A stretch of DNA of 12,704 nucleotides from RGIG4079 sp045531405 (GTDB taxonomy: Bacteria > Bacteroidota > Bacteroidia > Bacteroidales > Muribaculaceae), in contig JAZSDX010000072.1 in NCBI GenBank assembly GCA_045531405.1, forward strand, positions 1 through 12,704. The letters run 5' to 3'. Below are positions 1-7,367 of the stretch, one piece after another; the stretch's first letter is position 1; each line of letters opens with the position of its first letter. A model generated the notes under the pieces. The model saw nothing but the letters and a program-made list of their open reading frames with translations. It ran no database searches and was not told the DNA's origin. The translations under genes were made by a program, and so were the position numbers.

Positions 1-98
1 ATTCCGGTGCGCTCTACTTCTTGTACTACTGCCAACTTAAAAGGCATTGAATAATCTCGTTGTGTTCGCTTAACATACTTGTGTTTAGTCTCTTCCAT
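1..98 (-). CDS. IS3-family transposase OrfA, N-terminal fragment (runs off the window)
   Basis: The 32 visible residues begin MEETKHKYVKRTQRDY and continue with SMPFKLAVVQEVERTG. This is the usual opening of the helix-turn-helix OrfA of IS3/IS150-group elements in Bacteroidales, where a KRTQRDYS-x-x-FKL-x-VV-x-EVE pattern precedes the DNA-binding helices. In the family, OrfA recognises the terminal inverted repeats and is joined to the DDE catalytic OrfB by programmed frameshifting. Neither the frameshift site nor OrfB is visible here. The ATG at 98-96 is the only in-frame start between the inverted repeat and the conserved residues. The identification rests on N-terminal residues recognised by eye. 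Confidence 0.75.
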   Translation of the reverse strand, partial: MEETKHKYVKRTQRDYSMPFKLAVVQEVERTG

Positions 99-140
99 TT
101 TTTGTTACTTTTTACTGTAACGCTATGTCAGGACTAGACA
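1..140 (-). mobile_element. IS3-family insertion sequence, partial (one terminus inside the window)
   Basis: This is the transposase-proximal end of an insertion sequence that continues beyond base 1. Read on the - strand, the element starts at about base 140 with TGTCTAGTCCTGACATAGCG, which has the TGT start typical of IS3-family inverted repeats. A short leader follows, then an orfA-like reading frame starting at base 98. The other end and any target duplication are outside the window, so the exact boundary (139-140) is inferred from the terminal sequence. The element lies only about 15 bases from a terminator hairpin, so it inserted between an upstream gene and its terminator or into an intergenic gap. 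Confidence 0.72.
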
Positions 141-154
141 ATTTCTTATATTTT

Positions 155-189
155 AGTGACCGTTATCAATAGATAGCGGTCACTTTTTT
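155..189 (+). terminator. Rho-independent terminator, orphaned next to the IS3 end
   Basis: An 11-bp stem (155-165 with 174-184, one G-U pair) closes an 8-base loop and runs into a six-T tract (184-189). The T tract is only on the + side, so it terminates + strand transcription arriving from the left. The gene it served is not in the window and is now separated from it by the IS3 element, or lies beyond that element. Confidence 0.8.
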
Positions 190-316
190 GTATAATTAGA
201 AGGATATTGAAAATGGTAAAAACACCGTTTCCCTTTATAATAATGTGTGTTTTGTCCTAAATTTTACTCCAATATGGGAAAACAATGTTAAAAAATGGTG
301 TATAATTAGTTGATAA

Positions 317-349
317 TTGTGGCTATATGATTTCTTTTTCCTAATTTTG
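317..349 (+). promoter_or_regulatory. Candidate Bacteroidota-type promoter for topA
   Basis: TAATTTTG at 342-349 fits the Bacteroidota -7 consensus TAnnTTTG exactly. A partial -33 element (TTG at 317-319) lies 22 bases upstream, slightly wider than ideal. Transcription would start near 355, leaving a leader of roughly 35 A-rich bases before the topA ATG. The rest of the 190-390 interval is AT-rich with no gene visible. Confidence 0.45.
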
Positions 350-390
350 TCGGTCGAAAAAATAAAATAGTATTAAAATAGGAAAAATAT

Positions 391-2730
391 ATGCTGAAAA
401 ATCTCGTAATAGTCGAATCTCCGGCCAAAGCCAAGACGATAGAAAAATTTCTTGGCAAAGATTATAAAGTAATGTCAAGTTACGGACATATCCGTGATTT
501 GCGCAAAAAGAATTTCAGCATTGATGTTGAGAAAGGATTTGCTCCGATATATGAAATACCGGCCGACAAGAAAGAGCTTGTAACAACATTGAAAAAAATG
601 GCAAATGAGGCACAAATGGTGTGGCTCGCATCTGATGAGGACCGTGAAGGAGAAGCAATTTCTTGGCATCTTTATGAAGTGTTGGGGTTGAAGCCCGAGA
701 AAACTCGTCGCATTGTATTTCATGAGATAACAAAAACGGCGATATTAAATGCTATTGAGAATCCTCGTTCAATAGATATGAATCTTGTTGATGCACAGCA
801 GGCGCGTCGAGTACTTGACCGCATTGTAGGATTTGAACTATCTCCCGTGTTGTGGAAAAAAATCAAACCTGCTCTCTCTGCCGGACGTGTGCAATCGGTG
901 GCTGTGCGCCTTATCGTAGAACGAGAAGAGGAGATAAAGGCTTTTAATCCCGAACCATATTTCAGAGTAACTGCAGCGTTTGTTACTGACGATGGCGCAG
1001 AGGTTAAAGCTGAGTTGTCAAAACGTCTTTCAAGCGAGGAAGAAGCTCAAAAATTTCTCACCGATTGTATTAATGCAACATACAAGGTGGGCGATGTTAC
1101 AGTGAAGCCAATGAAAAAATCACCTGCGCCCCCATTTACAACATCTACTTTGCAACAAGAGGCATCGCGTAAACTTGGCTTTACGGTGTCGCAAACAATG
1201 ATGGTTGCTCAGCGCCTATATGAAGCAGGACACATTACTTATATGCGTACCGACTCTGTTAATCTTTCATCTCTTGCAATTAATACAATCTCAGCCGAAA
1301 TAAAAGATAAGCTTGGAGAACAATATCTAAAGGTGCGTCGCTATCATACCAATTCTAAAGGCGTACAAGAGGCTCACGAAGCAATTAGACCGACTTATAT
1401 AGATAAGCACTCAATCGATGGCACCGCGCAAGAAAAGAAGCTCTATGCGCTTATTTGGAAGCGCACAATAGCTTCGCAAATGGCCGATGCCGAATTGGAA
1501 AAAACTACCATAGATATACTCCCGTCAACTCGCAGTGAACACTTTTTGGCAACTGGCGAAGTAATAAAATTTGACGGGTTCTTGAATGTTTACATAGAAG
1601 GTCATGATGATGATAATGTTGAGGCTGAGTCTGATGGATTATTGCCAATCATGAAAGAAGGTGATAATCTCGATAATAAGTCAATTGTAGTGACACAACG
1701 ATTTACACAACAGCCCATTCGTTACACCGAAGCATCGCTTGTGAAGAAGATGGAAGAGTTGGGTATTGGTCGTCCGTCAACCTATGCTCCTACAATATCT
1801 ACCATTCAACAGCGCGAATATGTTGAGAAAGGCGATAAACAGGGTGAAAAACGTGAATTTGTGACCCTCACACTCAAGTCGGGAAAAATAACATCTCGCA
1901 CAAAGACCGAAATGGTTGGTGCCGACAAGGGTAAACTGATCCCTACTGATATCGGTGTGGTGGTAAATGAGTTTCTTACCAAATATTTTCCTAATATTCT
2001 TGATTATAACTTTACAGCCAAGGTTGAAGAGATTTTTGACGATGTGGCTGAAGGTAAAATGCAATGGAACAAAGAAATCGAAGTATTTTATAAAGATTTC
2101 CACCCGGGCATTGAAGATGCTATGAATATGCGTCTTGAACGTAAAGTAGGGGAGCGCCAATTGGGTGTTGACCCTAAAACCGGCAAGCCTGTATCGGTGA
2201 AAATTGGTCGCTTTGGACCTCTTGTGCAATTGGGCGAAGGAGATACAGAGGAAAAACCTCAATTTGCATCATTGCTTAAAGGACAATCGGTTTCAACAAT
2301 TACACTTGAAGATGCATTGAAATTGTTTGAATTCCCACGCATAATTGGCGATTTTGAAGATAAAGACGTGTCGGTGGCAATTGGTCGATTTGGTCCTTAT
2401 ATTAAGCACGACAATAAATTTGTGTCTATCCCAAAAGAATATGCACCTGCAGCAATCTCGCTTGAGGAAGCCATACAGCTTATTGTCGCAAAACGTGATG
2501 CCGAGACAAAGAAAGTTGTAAAAACATTTGAAGAAGATGCCGATTTGCAAATTCTCAATGGTCGTTATGGAATCTATATTGCATATAAGAAATCTAATTA
2601 TAAGATTCCTAAAACAATAAAGAATCCTGCCGAGTTGACATATGACCAATGTAAAGAGATTATAGAGTCGCAAGATTCTGCGCCCAAGAAAACTACTCGC
2701 CGTCGTGTGGTAACTCGTAAAAAAGCATAA
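391..2730 (+). CDS. topA: DNA topoisomerase I (type IA)
   Basis: Type IA topoisomerase that relaxes negative supercoils by breaking and rejoining one DNA strand through a phosphotyrosine link. The N-terminal Toprim domain begins with VESPAKAKT (Glu9) and carries the metal-binding acid cluster DEDREGE at residues 82-88. The catalytic tyrosine is Tyr284 in ITYMRTDS, and the GIGRPSTYAPTI motif is also present. The C-terminal part has three repeats with a GR(F/Y)G core (GRFGPLV, GRFGPYI, GRYGIYI) in place of the four-cysteine zinc fingers of the enterobacterial enzyme. It ends in a basic tail (KKTTRRRVVTRKK). At 779 residues it is full length for the Bacteroidota form. The start is fixed by the conserved MLKNLVIVESP opening. 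The pseudouridine synthase gene follows after 5 bases, so the two are probably co-transcribed. Confidence 0.97.
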   Translation: MLKNLVIVESPAKAKTIEKFLGKDYKVMSSYGHIRDLRKKNFSIDVEKGFAPIYEIPADKKELVTTLKKMANEAQMVWLASDEDREGEAISWHLYEVLGLKPEKTRRIVFHEITKTAILNAIENPRSIDMNLVDAQQARRVLDRIVGFELSPVLWKKIKPALSAGRVQSVAVRLIVEREEEIKAFNPEPYFRVTAAFVTDDGAEVKAELSKRLSSEEEAQKFLTDCINATYKVGDVTVKPMKKSPAPPFTTSTLQQEASRKLGFTVSQTMMVAQRLYEAGHITYMRTDSVNLSSLAINTISAEIKDKLGEQYLKVRRYHTNSKGVQEAHEAIRPTYIDKHSIDGTAQEKKLYALIWKRTIASQMADAELEKTTIDILPSTRSEHFLATGEVIKFDGFLNVYIEGHDDDNVEAESDGLLPIMKEGDNLDNKSIVVTQRFTQQPIRYTEASLVKKMEELGIGRPSTYAPTISTIQQREYVEKGDKQGEKREFVTLTLKSGKITSRTKTEMVGADKGKLIPTDIGVVVNEFLTKYFPNILDYNFTAKVEEIFDDVAEGKMQWNKEIEVFYKDFHPGIEDAMNMRLERKVGERQLGVDPKTGKPVSVKIGRFGPLVQLGEGDTEEKPQFASLLKGQSVSTITLEDALKLFEFPRIIGDFEDKDVSVAIGRFGPYIKHDNKFVSIPKEYAPAAISLEEAIQLIVAKRDAETKKVVKTFEEDADLQILNGRYGIYIAYKKSNYKIPKTIKNPAELTYDQCKEIIESQDSAPKKTTRRRVVTRKKA

Positions 2731-2735
2731 TAATC

Positions 2736-3659
2736 ATGGCAAAGAAACTTACACATAAGCCAGGGGCTGAACGACAACGCTTTCGTCCCGATGTGATTGA
2801 ATCTTATCAAGTAGTGACCGAAACTACATTGTTGCCATTCCTTATTGAGTCTATGCCTCAACGCAAGCGCGTCACAATAAAAGACTATTTGAAGCACAAT
2901 CAGGTTGCTGTAAACAATGTGCCATTGACACAGTTTAATACCGAACTTCATCCGGGCGATGTGGTGAAAGTGAATCTGTCGCGTGAGTTTCAGGTTTTTT
3001 ATCATCGTCGCATGCAATTGGTTTATGAGGACGACGATATTATTGTGGTAAATAAGGGATATGGTTTGTTGTCGATGGGTACCGATAAGGTAAAAGAAGG
3101 CACTGCCTACTCAATAGTGCGCGACTATGTCAAGTGGCAAGATCCTCGCAATAAGGTTTTTATTGTGCATCGTCTTGACCGCGACACTTCGGGGTTGATG
3201 ATGTTTGCAAAAAGTGTTGAAGCAAAAGAAGCTATGCAACACAATTGGAATAATATGGTGCTTAATCGCAAATATCTTGCTGTGGTAGAGGGTAAAGTAG
3301 AGGAACCCGAAGGCACAATCAAAAGCTATCTTGCCGAAAATTCTCAATTTGAGGTGTATTCAACCGAAAACCCCGACGAAGGTCAACTTGCTGTTACTCG
3401 TTATACTTCATTAAAATGTAAAAATGGATATACGTTACTTGAAGTAGAACTCGACACCGGTCGAAAGAATCAGATTCGTGTGCATATGAAAGACCTTGGG
3501 CATCCTATAGTAGGTGACCGTAAGTATGGTGCAAAAACAAGTCCTATACATCGTCTTGCTCTTCACGCTCAAACACTTCGATTCATTCATCCCATCACTC
3601 GCAAGGAGATGAACTTCACAACGCCCATCCCATCATCATTCAATTCAATGGTGAAATAA
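2736..3659 (+). CDS. RluA-family RNA pseudouridine synthase
   Basis: Converts specific uridines to pseudouridine in structured RNA, most likely 23S rRNA or tRNA; which position cannot be told from sequence. Residues about 33-79 form an S4-like RNA-binding domain (RKRVTIKDYLKHNQVAVN through HPGDVVKV). The catalytic domain follows with the family signature HRLDRDTSG at 145-153, where Asp148 is the nucleophile. The later motif TGRKNQIRVHMKDLGHPI (about 240-257) and GDRKYGA complete the RluA/RluC/RluD fold. The first 30 residues are basic and not conserved. The length of 307 residues is normal. The start codon lies 5 bases after the topA stop, which suggests translational coupling in one operon. 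Subfamily assignment (RluC or RluD) is left open. Confidence 0.92.
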   Translation: MAKKLTHKPGAERQRFRPDVIESYQVVTETTLLPFLIESMPQRKRVTIKDYLKHNQVAVNNVPLTQFNTELHPGDVVKVNLSREFQVFYHRRMQLVYEDDDIIVVNKGYGLLSMGTDKVKEGTAYSIVRDYVKWQDPRNKVFIVHRLDRDTSGLMMFAKSVEAKEAMQHNWNNMVLNRKYLAVVEGKVEEPEGTIKSYLAENSQFEVYSTENPDEGQLAVTRYTSLKCKNGYTLLEVELDTGRKNQIRVHMKDLGHPIVGDRKYGAKTSPIHRLALHAQTLRFIHPITRKEMNFTTPIPSSFNSMVK

Positions 3660-3673
3660 AAATGATTTATTTA

Positions 3674-3781
3674 AAATTTAGACAGAATGACAGAAAGAAC
3701 AAAAGGCTGACGCAGTAATATTGCATCGAAGATAAAGAATATAAAAATATTAATAAAATTTGTCATTCTGTTCTTAAATTT
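3674..3781. repeat. Palindromic intergenic element (MITE- or REP-like) between the synthase gene and folA
   Basis: The 146-base gap before folA is nearly filled by an element with inverted ends. The left end (3674-3692) reads AAATTTA followed by GACAGAATGACA. The reverse complement of the right end (3761-3781) reads AAATTTAAGA followed by ACAGAATGACA. The core between them is AT-rich and carries AAAAGGCTGACGCA at 3701-3714. Closely related motifs occur at 12516-12573 near the other end of the window, so this looks like a member of a dispersed repeat family. Function is unknown. The right arm contains the folA -7 box. Confidence 0.5.
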
Positions 3782-3782
3782 G
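3775..3782 (+). promoter_or_regulatory. Candidate -7 element for folA
   Basis: TAAATTTG matches TAnnTTTG exactly and lies 24-31 bases before the folA start codons. No TTTG is found at the expected 19-21 base spacing; the nearest is 12 bases upstream. The promoter is therefore incomplete by consensus. It overlaps the right arm of the palindromic element. Confidence 0.4.
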
Positions 3783-3805
3783 CAAATGAGAGATTTACTT
3801 AACAA

Positions 3806-4306
3806 ATGGTTGGTATGGAAATATCGATAATTGTAGCTGTAGCAAATAATAATGCAATAGGTCGCCAAGGGGACTTGTTGTTTCATATCAGTGCCGACTT
3901 ACGCCGTTTTAAGGAAATAACAATGGGTCATCCCATCATTATGGGGCGCAAAACCTTTGAATCATTTCCTAAAGGGCCACTTCCCGGACGACAAAATATC
4001 GTCATCACTCGCCAAAGTGATTATAGCCACGAAGGCATTACCATCGTAGGCTCGTTTCCCGACGCTCTCACGGCAGCAGGCGATGTTGATGAAGTGTTTG
4101 TTATTGGCGGAGGGGAAATCTATCGAGAAGCGATAAAATATGCATCTAAGATATATCTCACCGAGATTGATGCCGATGTGATAGATGCCGACACATTTTT
4201 TCCGGCGATTGACACCGATGAATGGCAAATAGATGAAGAAAGCGGGTGGATAGCCGACGAACGCAGTGGGGTTCACTATTGCTTCGTTTGCTTATCTCGC
4301 GTTTAA
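3806..4306 (+). CDS. folA: Dihydrofolate reductase
   Basis: Reduces dihydrofolate to tetrahydrofolate with NADPH in the cytoplasm, supplying one-carbon carriers for thymidylate, purine and methionine synthesis. The sequence has the DHFR hallmarks: ISIIVAVANNNAIG at the N terminus, the substrate-binding acid Asp31 in ISADLRRFK, MGRKTFESF, LPGRQNIVITR, and the NADPH-site glycines in FVIGGGEIY. The usual length is about 160-165, and here it is 166. A second in-frame ATG at 3815 (MEISII) matches the family start better and may be the true start, since no ribosome site distinguishes them. Phe26 occupies the position of a nearly invariant tryptophan (Trp22 in E. coli). No thyA lies next to it. The 3' end contains the promoter of the following tRNA gene. 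Confidence 0.95.
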   Translation: MVGMEISIIVAVANNNAIGRQGDLLFHISADLRRFKEITMGHPIIMGRKTFESFPKGPLPGRQNIVITRQSDYSHEGITIVGSFPDALTAAGDVDEVFVIGGGEIYREAIKYASKIYLTEIDADVIDADTFFPAIDTDEWQIDEESGWIADERSGVHYCFVCLSRV

Positions 4307-4318
4307 CTATTATCTTTG
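4287..4318 (+). promoter_or_regulatory. Promoter of tRNA-Arg, overlapping the 3' end of folA
   Basis: TTTG at 4287-4290, a 20-base spacer, and TATCTTTG at 4311-4318 form an exact Bacteroidota consensus promoter. Its -33 half lies within folA codons. The expected start point is around 4325, about 8 bases before the mature tRNA. This is the best promoter match in the window. Confidence 0.72.
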
Positions 4319-4332
4319 CCCTTGCAAAATAG

Positions 4333-4404
4333 GCTCCGGTAGTTCAACGGATAGAATAGAAGTTTCCTAAACTTTTGATAGCAGTTCGATTCTGCTCCGG
4401 AGTA
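4333..4404 (+). tRNA. tRNA-Arg (anticodon CCU)
   Basis: A complete cloverleaf can be folded. The acceptor stem is GCTCCGG with CCGGAGT (first pair G-U) and discriminator A4404. The D stem is GTTC with GAAT. The anticodon stem is GAAGT with ACTTT around the loop TTCCTAA, giving anticodon CCU, which reads AGG. The T stem is AGCAG with CTGCT around TTCGATT, and the variable loop is 4 bases. CCA is not encoded. The gene has its own promoter and is followed by a long hairpin. Confidence 0.93.
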
Positions 4405-4415
4405 CGATGATAATT

Positions 4416-4451
4416 CACAAAGAGTGGTGCCGATGGCACTGCTCTTTTGTG
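4416..4451 (+). terminator. Hairpin terminator after tRNA-Arg
   Basis: A stem of about 16 bp with a small bulge (4416-4431 with 4435-4451) closes a GAT loop. The descending arm contains CTCTTTTGTG and is followed by a T-rich stretch without a perfect T run. Its position 12 bases after the tRNA suggests it ends the tRNA transcript and folA read-through. Confidence 0.6.
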
Positions 4452-4464
4452 CTTATTTGAAAAT

Positions 4465-4530
4465 ATGGTCTCTAACTTTAACGACCTTAAGACCCCTAAA
4501 GGCTATGATTCAGAGAAAGAGAAAAAATAA
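4465..4530 (+). CDS. Possible 21-residue small protein or gene remnant
   Basis: A short + strand frame opens with ATG at 4465 after an A-rich stretch and encodes MVSNF followed by NDLKTPKGYDSEKEKK. Its TAA lies exactly at the base of the hairpin at 4531-4558. The duplicate at 9028-9078 keeps the same frame and stop (NDLMTPKDYDSDNVKK) but has no matching ATG and several amino-acid changes. This could be the tail of an ancestral gene that converged on the secreted-protein gene, a small peptide, or chance. No function is recognised. Confidence 0.15.
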   Translation: MVSNFNDLKTPKGYDSEKEKK

Positions 4531-4722
4531 AGCGAGCAACCCGTGTGGATTGCTCGCTCGTATTGATTTATAGTAACTATATTTCCTATAGTTTTCTAAT
4601 TATCTGCTATTTACTTAACAAGAACTTTAGATGCTTTGTTGCCTTGAACTTTGATGAATACACCATTTTCAGGGTTAACAACTTTCACACCTTGGAGGTT
4701 GTAGTAAACTGCAGGAGTGTTG
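4479..4722 (-). repeat. Duplicated CTD-terminator cassette, copy A
   Basis: About 240 bases are shared with 9027-9271, with a 1-base indel in the 3' UTR and about 20 mismatches by eye. Reading on the - strand, the repeat covers the codons for the last 34-36 residues of the 908-aa protein, the stop, the 3' UTR, the terminator and about 35 bases beyond it. Upstream of the PAVYYNLQG codons the two genes diverge abruptly. Confidence 0.9.
4513..4558 (-). terminator. Rho-independent terminator of the RCC1/BspA-like gene
   Basis: On the - strand a 12-bp stem (4547-4558 with 4531-4542, one G-U pair) closes an ACAC loop and is followed by TTTATTTTTTCTC. It lies 52 bases past the stop codon and ends the 8801-4611 transcript. 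The hairpin is identical in the copy at 9079-9106. Confidence 0.88.
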
Positions 4723-7337
4723 TTTTCGTCGATTTCAACACCATCAACACCGGCATCGCTTGCTTTTACAAGGTTGAATTTAGCCCATTTAGTATTAGCT
4801 TTGAATGAATCAAATGCTGCATCGGGAACGATGATTGTGATATCGCCAAAATTCACATCAAATTCATCAAAAATTGATACATAAGCAGGTGCTTCTTCTC
4901 CATAGTAAGAAGACCAGTCAACAGTTTGTATTGAAGTACAATCGTCAAACATATTTTTGCTCAACTTCATTGCAGAAGCGAAAGTAACTTTTGTGAGTGA
5001 AGAACAGCCTGAGAATGCATATTCGGTGTCACTAAGGCTTATACAACCAGTCAAGTCAATTTCTTTCAATGCAGAACAACCAATAAATGCCGAATTGAAA
5101 TCTCCAAATTTAGCAGCTTCAGCAACGCCAGGGAAGATTACTGTGTGAAGTGCACGACAACCATAGAATGCACCAGTATTAGAAAGACCTGCAGGAACAT
5201 AAAGGTCGGTCATTGCCACAAGTGTAGCTTGGCTCATGTCAACAACTTCAAGCACATCGTTACCGGCTTTAGGAAGACCCATGTTGTTGCCGATAGCATT
5301 AGTCAATGCAGTGAATGCTTCTGTATTCCATTCGCCTGTGAGGATGATTTTCTTAGCATCTGCAAGAGAAGATGGAATGTTGTTTGCTCCAAATTTGAAT
5401 ACACCTTCTTCAGGTTTAGCGATAGTGAGTTTATTCCAATTAGCATCAGCAATAAAAGCGTTGTACGCAGCAACAGGAACTGTTACAGTGATAGCTTTCA
5501 AGTCATTGATGTATTGGAAAGCATCGCCACCCATGACAGGCGCTGTAGTGCCTTCATATGAAGTCCAGTCGATTGATTTAAGTGATTGACAATCGCCAAA
5601 CATATATTTGCCAATTGAAATGTATGCAGGAAGAACAATGCTTTCAAGGTTCATACATTTGTCAAACGCACTTTCAGTTCCTGTTGTGATAGATTCACAA
5701 TCAGAAAGGTCAATTGATGTGATTGCACATTCATAGAATGCATCAACGATAGATGTTACGTTGTTACAACCATTCAAGCTGATGTTAGCCAATGATGAGC
5801 AGTTTTGGAATGCAGAACGAAGGCTTGAGAAGTTTGATGCTTGATCTTCTGATGGCATTACAACTGTGTGAAGTGCTTTCAAACCACGGAATGCTCCATA
5901 AGAACTTGCACCGATTGTTACATATAAAGAAGAACCTGCTTCGATTTCAGCTTGGCTCATATCGATTACTTCAATAGAGTTGTTCCCTGCAGGGGGGAAC
6001 CCTGTGTTGTTACCAATAGAAGCAGAAAGGTTAGTGAAGTCATTAGTACCCCACACACCTGTAAGGACAAGTTTCTTAGCTGCAGCAAGACCTGAAGGAA
6101 TATTTTGAGCATCAAAAGTGTAAATGCCATCACCTGTTTCTTGACGTTTTTCACCAAGCGTAATAGGTGTAGTAGAGAATGTCATTTGATCGTCAGAAGA
6201 GTGGTCGCCAAGTTGACCTGCGCGGTTGTTACCCCAACCAAGGAGCTGCCCCGATTCGGTTAAGATTGTAGTATATTTTTGACCCGATGCAATTATCTTC
6301 ACAACTACACCACCAAGATCAACCTCTACCGGAGTAGCTTCAAAAGGAATGTTGCTCAAATCGGCAGAAACGCCTTCGCCATTACCAAGAGCACCATCTG
6401 CGTTAGAACCCCATGCATATACTTTAGAGATAACACCGTTTTCACCAACACCTATTACGCGAACATTTTCGCAACCCGACATTGTGATAACTTTACCGGG
6501 AATATTGATTTTAACAGGAGTTTGAACATAATGAATAGAAGTATCAGCAACACCGAGCATATTATTGTCGTTTGCGCCCCAAGCCCAAAGAGAGCCGTCG
6601 GCTTTTATGCCATAAGAGCTACGGTCAACAGCAAATACTTCAACCCAATCAGTTTCTGTGCCAATTTGAGTAGGAACTTTTACGTTTTGAGGAAGTGATG
6701 TTAATTGATCGCAGTCATTGAACCCCCATCCCCAGAGAGAACCATCTTTTTTCAATGCGATAGTGTGAGAAGCACCTACGCTTGCTTGTTTCCAATCTGT
6801 ATCAGTACCGATTTGTTTTGGAGTTGACTGGTTGGCATAACCACCAAGGCCAAGAGCGCCCATTTCGCCTTCACCCCATGCCCAAAGAGTTCCATCTGAT
6901 TTCAAACCGATAGCACTGCGTCCAAAGAAACGTGTTACAGCAACAGAAACCCAATTATTATCAGTGCCTATTTGTGTAGGAACTTTGTGACCAATACCAT
7001 CTCCTACACCTTGAATCCCTTTAGAGTTATCTCCGACAGCCCAAAGAGTTCCATCTTCTTTAATGAAAAATGCATAAGCTTGTCCCGACACAACACTTTT
7101 CCAGTTTGTATCAGTTCCCACTTGTTGGGGCACTGCTGTTTTTTCAGGACCGTCGGCACCTATACCAAGTTGTCCGCTTTCATTCCAACCCCAAGCCCAA
7201 AGAGAGCCATCTTCTTTAATAGCGTAAGTGCTACCATCTCCTGCTGTAACAAACTTCCAAGTTTGTGTTTGAGCCGATGCACTTACTGTCATAGCAACTC
7301 CACAAAGAGCTAATGCTAATTTCTTTAACAGTTTCAT
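4611..7337 (-). CDS. Secreted RCC1-propeller and BspA-like leucine-rich repeat surface protein
   Basis: 908 residues. A signal peptide (MKLLKKLALALCGVAMTVSA, cut at ASA/QTQ) leads into seven RCC1-type repeats at about 26-395. Each is marked by an LWAWG-like core (SLWAWGWNESGQLG first, QLLGWGNNRAGQLG last), enough for one complete seven-bladed propeller. Two homologous modules follow at about 400-640 and 645-862. Each opens with NIPS-x-LA-x-AKK-x-x-LTG-x-W, contains EV(I/V)DMSQA, and continues as BspA/LRR_5-like repeats (SAFQNCSSL, AFSGCSSLTKV). The last 46 residues are a short type IX-like tail ending in KVLVK, shared with the 1058-aa protein. RCC1 and BspA repeats are binding scaffolds, so an adhesive or ligand-binding role at the cell surface is inferred; the ligand is unknown. 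It lies 30 bases after the PKD-domain gene and is probably co-transcribed with it. Confidence 0.88.
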   Translation of the reverse strand: MKLLKKLALALCGVAMTVSASAQTQTWKFVTAGDGSTYAIKEDGSLWAWGWNESGQLGIGADGPEKTAVPQQVGTDTNWKSVVSGQAYAFFIKEDGTLWAVGDNSKGIQGVGDGIGHKVPTQIGTDNNWVSVAVTRFFGRSAIGLKSDGTLWAWGEGEMGALGLGGYANQSTPKQIGTDTDWKQASVGASHTIALKKDGSLWGWGFNDCDQLTSLPQNVKVPTQIGTETDWVEVFAVDRSSYGIKADGSLWAWGANDNNMLGVADTSIHYVQTPVKINIPGKVITMSGCENVRVIGVGENGVISKVYAWGSNADGALGNGEGVSADLSNIPFEATPVEVDLGGVVVKIIASGQKYTTILTESGQLLGWGNNRAGQLGDHSSDDQMTFSTTPITLGEKRQETGDGIYTFDAQNIPSGLAAAKKLVLTGVWGTNDFTNLSASIGNNTGFPPAGNNSIEVIDMSQAEIEAGSSLYVTIGASSYGAFRGLKALHTVVMPSEDQASNFSSLRSAFQNCSSLANISLNGCNNVTSIVDAFYECAITSIDLSDCESITTGTESAFDKCMNLESIVLPAYISIGKYMFGDCQSLKSIDWTSYEGTTAPVMGGDAFQYINDLKAITVTVPVAAYNAFIADANWNKLTIAKPEEGVFKFGANNIPSSLADAKKIILTGEWNTEAFTALTNAIGNNMGLPKAGNDVLEVVDMSQATLVAMTDLYVPAGLSNTGAFYGCRALHTVIFPGVAEAAKFGDFNSAFIGCSALKEIDLTGCISLSDTEYAFSGCSSLTKVTFASAMKLSKNMFDDCTSIQTVDWSSYYGEEAPAYVSIFDEFDVNFGDITIIVPDAAFDSFKANTKWAKFNLVKASDAGVDGVEIDENNTPAVYYNLQGVKVVNPENGVFIKVQGNKASKVLVK
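4750..6137 (-). repeat. Two tandem LRR modules inside the 908-aa gene
   Basis: The modules coded at about 6137-5420 and 5405-4750 align along their whole length. Matching landmarks are NIPSGLAAAKK and NIPSSLADAKK, ASIGNNTGFPPAGN and NAIGNNMGLPKAGN, and GAFRGLKALHTVVMP and GAFYGCRALHTVIFP. The divergence points to an old duplication rather than a recent one. Confidence 0.8.
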
Positions 7338-7367
7338 TTCTTAAGTGTTTTATTTAGTTATTAAAAT

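Noticed and set aside
189..309. 11-base direct repeat TGTATAATTAG at 189-199 and 299-309
   Set aside because: Short and AT-rich; chance is likely in such sequence and no function fits.
1777..3017. - strand open frames of 126-161 codons opposite topA and the pseudouridine synthase gene
   Set aside because: They are Cys/Phe/Ile-rich translations with no domain pattern, fully inside two well-identified genes.
4333..4404. tRNA-Arg as an attachment site for an integrated element covering the surface-protein cluster
   Set aside because: No second copy of the tRNA 3' end and no integrase were seen in the window.
4531..4558. Hairpin as a riboswitch or attenuator
   Set aside because: It lies after the stop codon of the - strand gene and is followed by a T tract, so an ordinary terminator is sufficient.
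4611..7337. RCC1 repeats as a sign of a nucleotide-exchange factor
   Set aside because: The protein is exported by a signal peptide and surface tail, so a cytosolic GTPase partner is unlikely. Bacterial RCC1 repeats are best treated as a binding scaffold.
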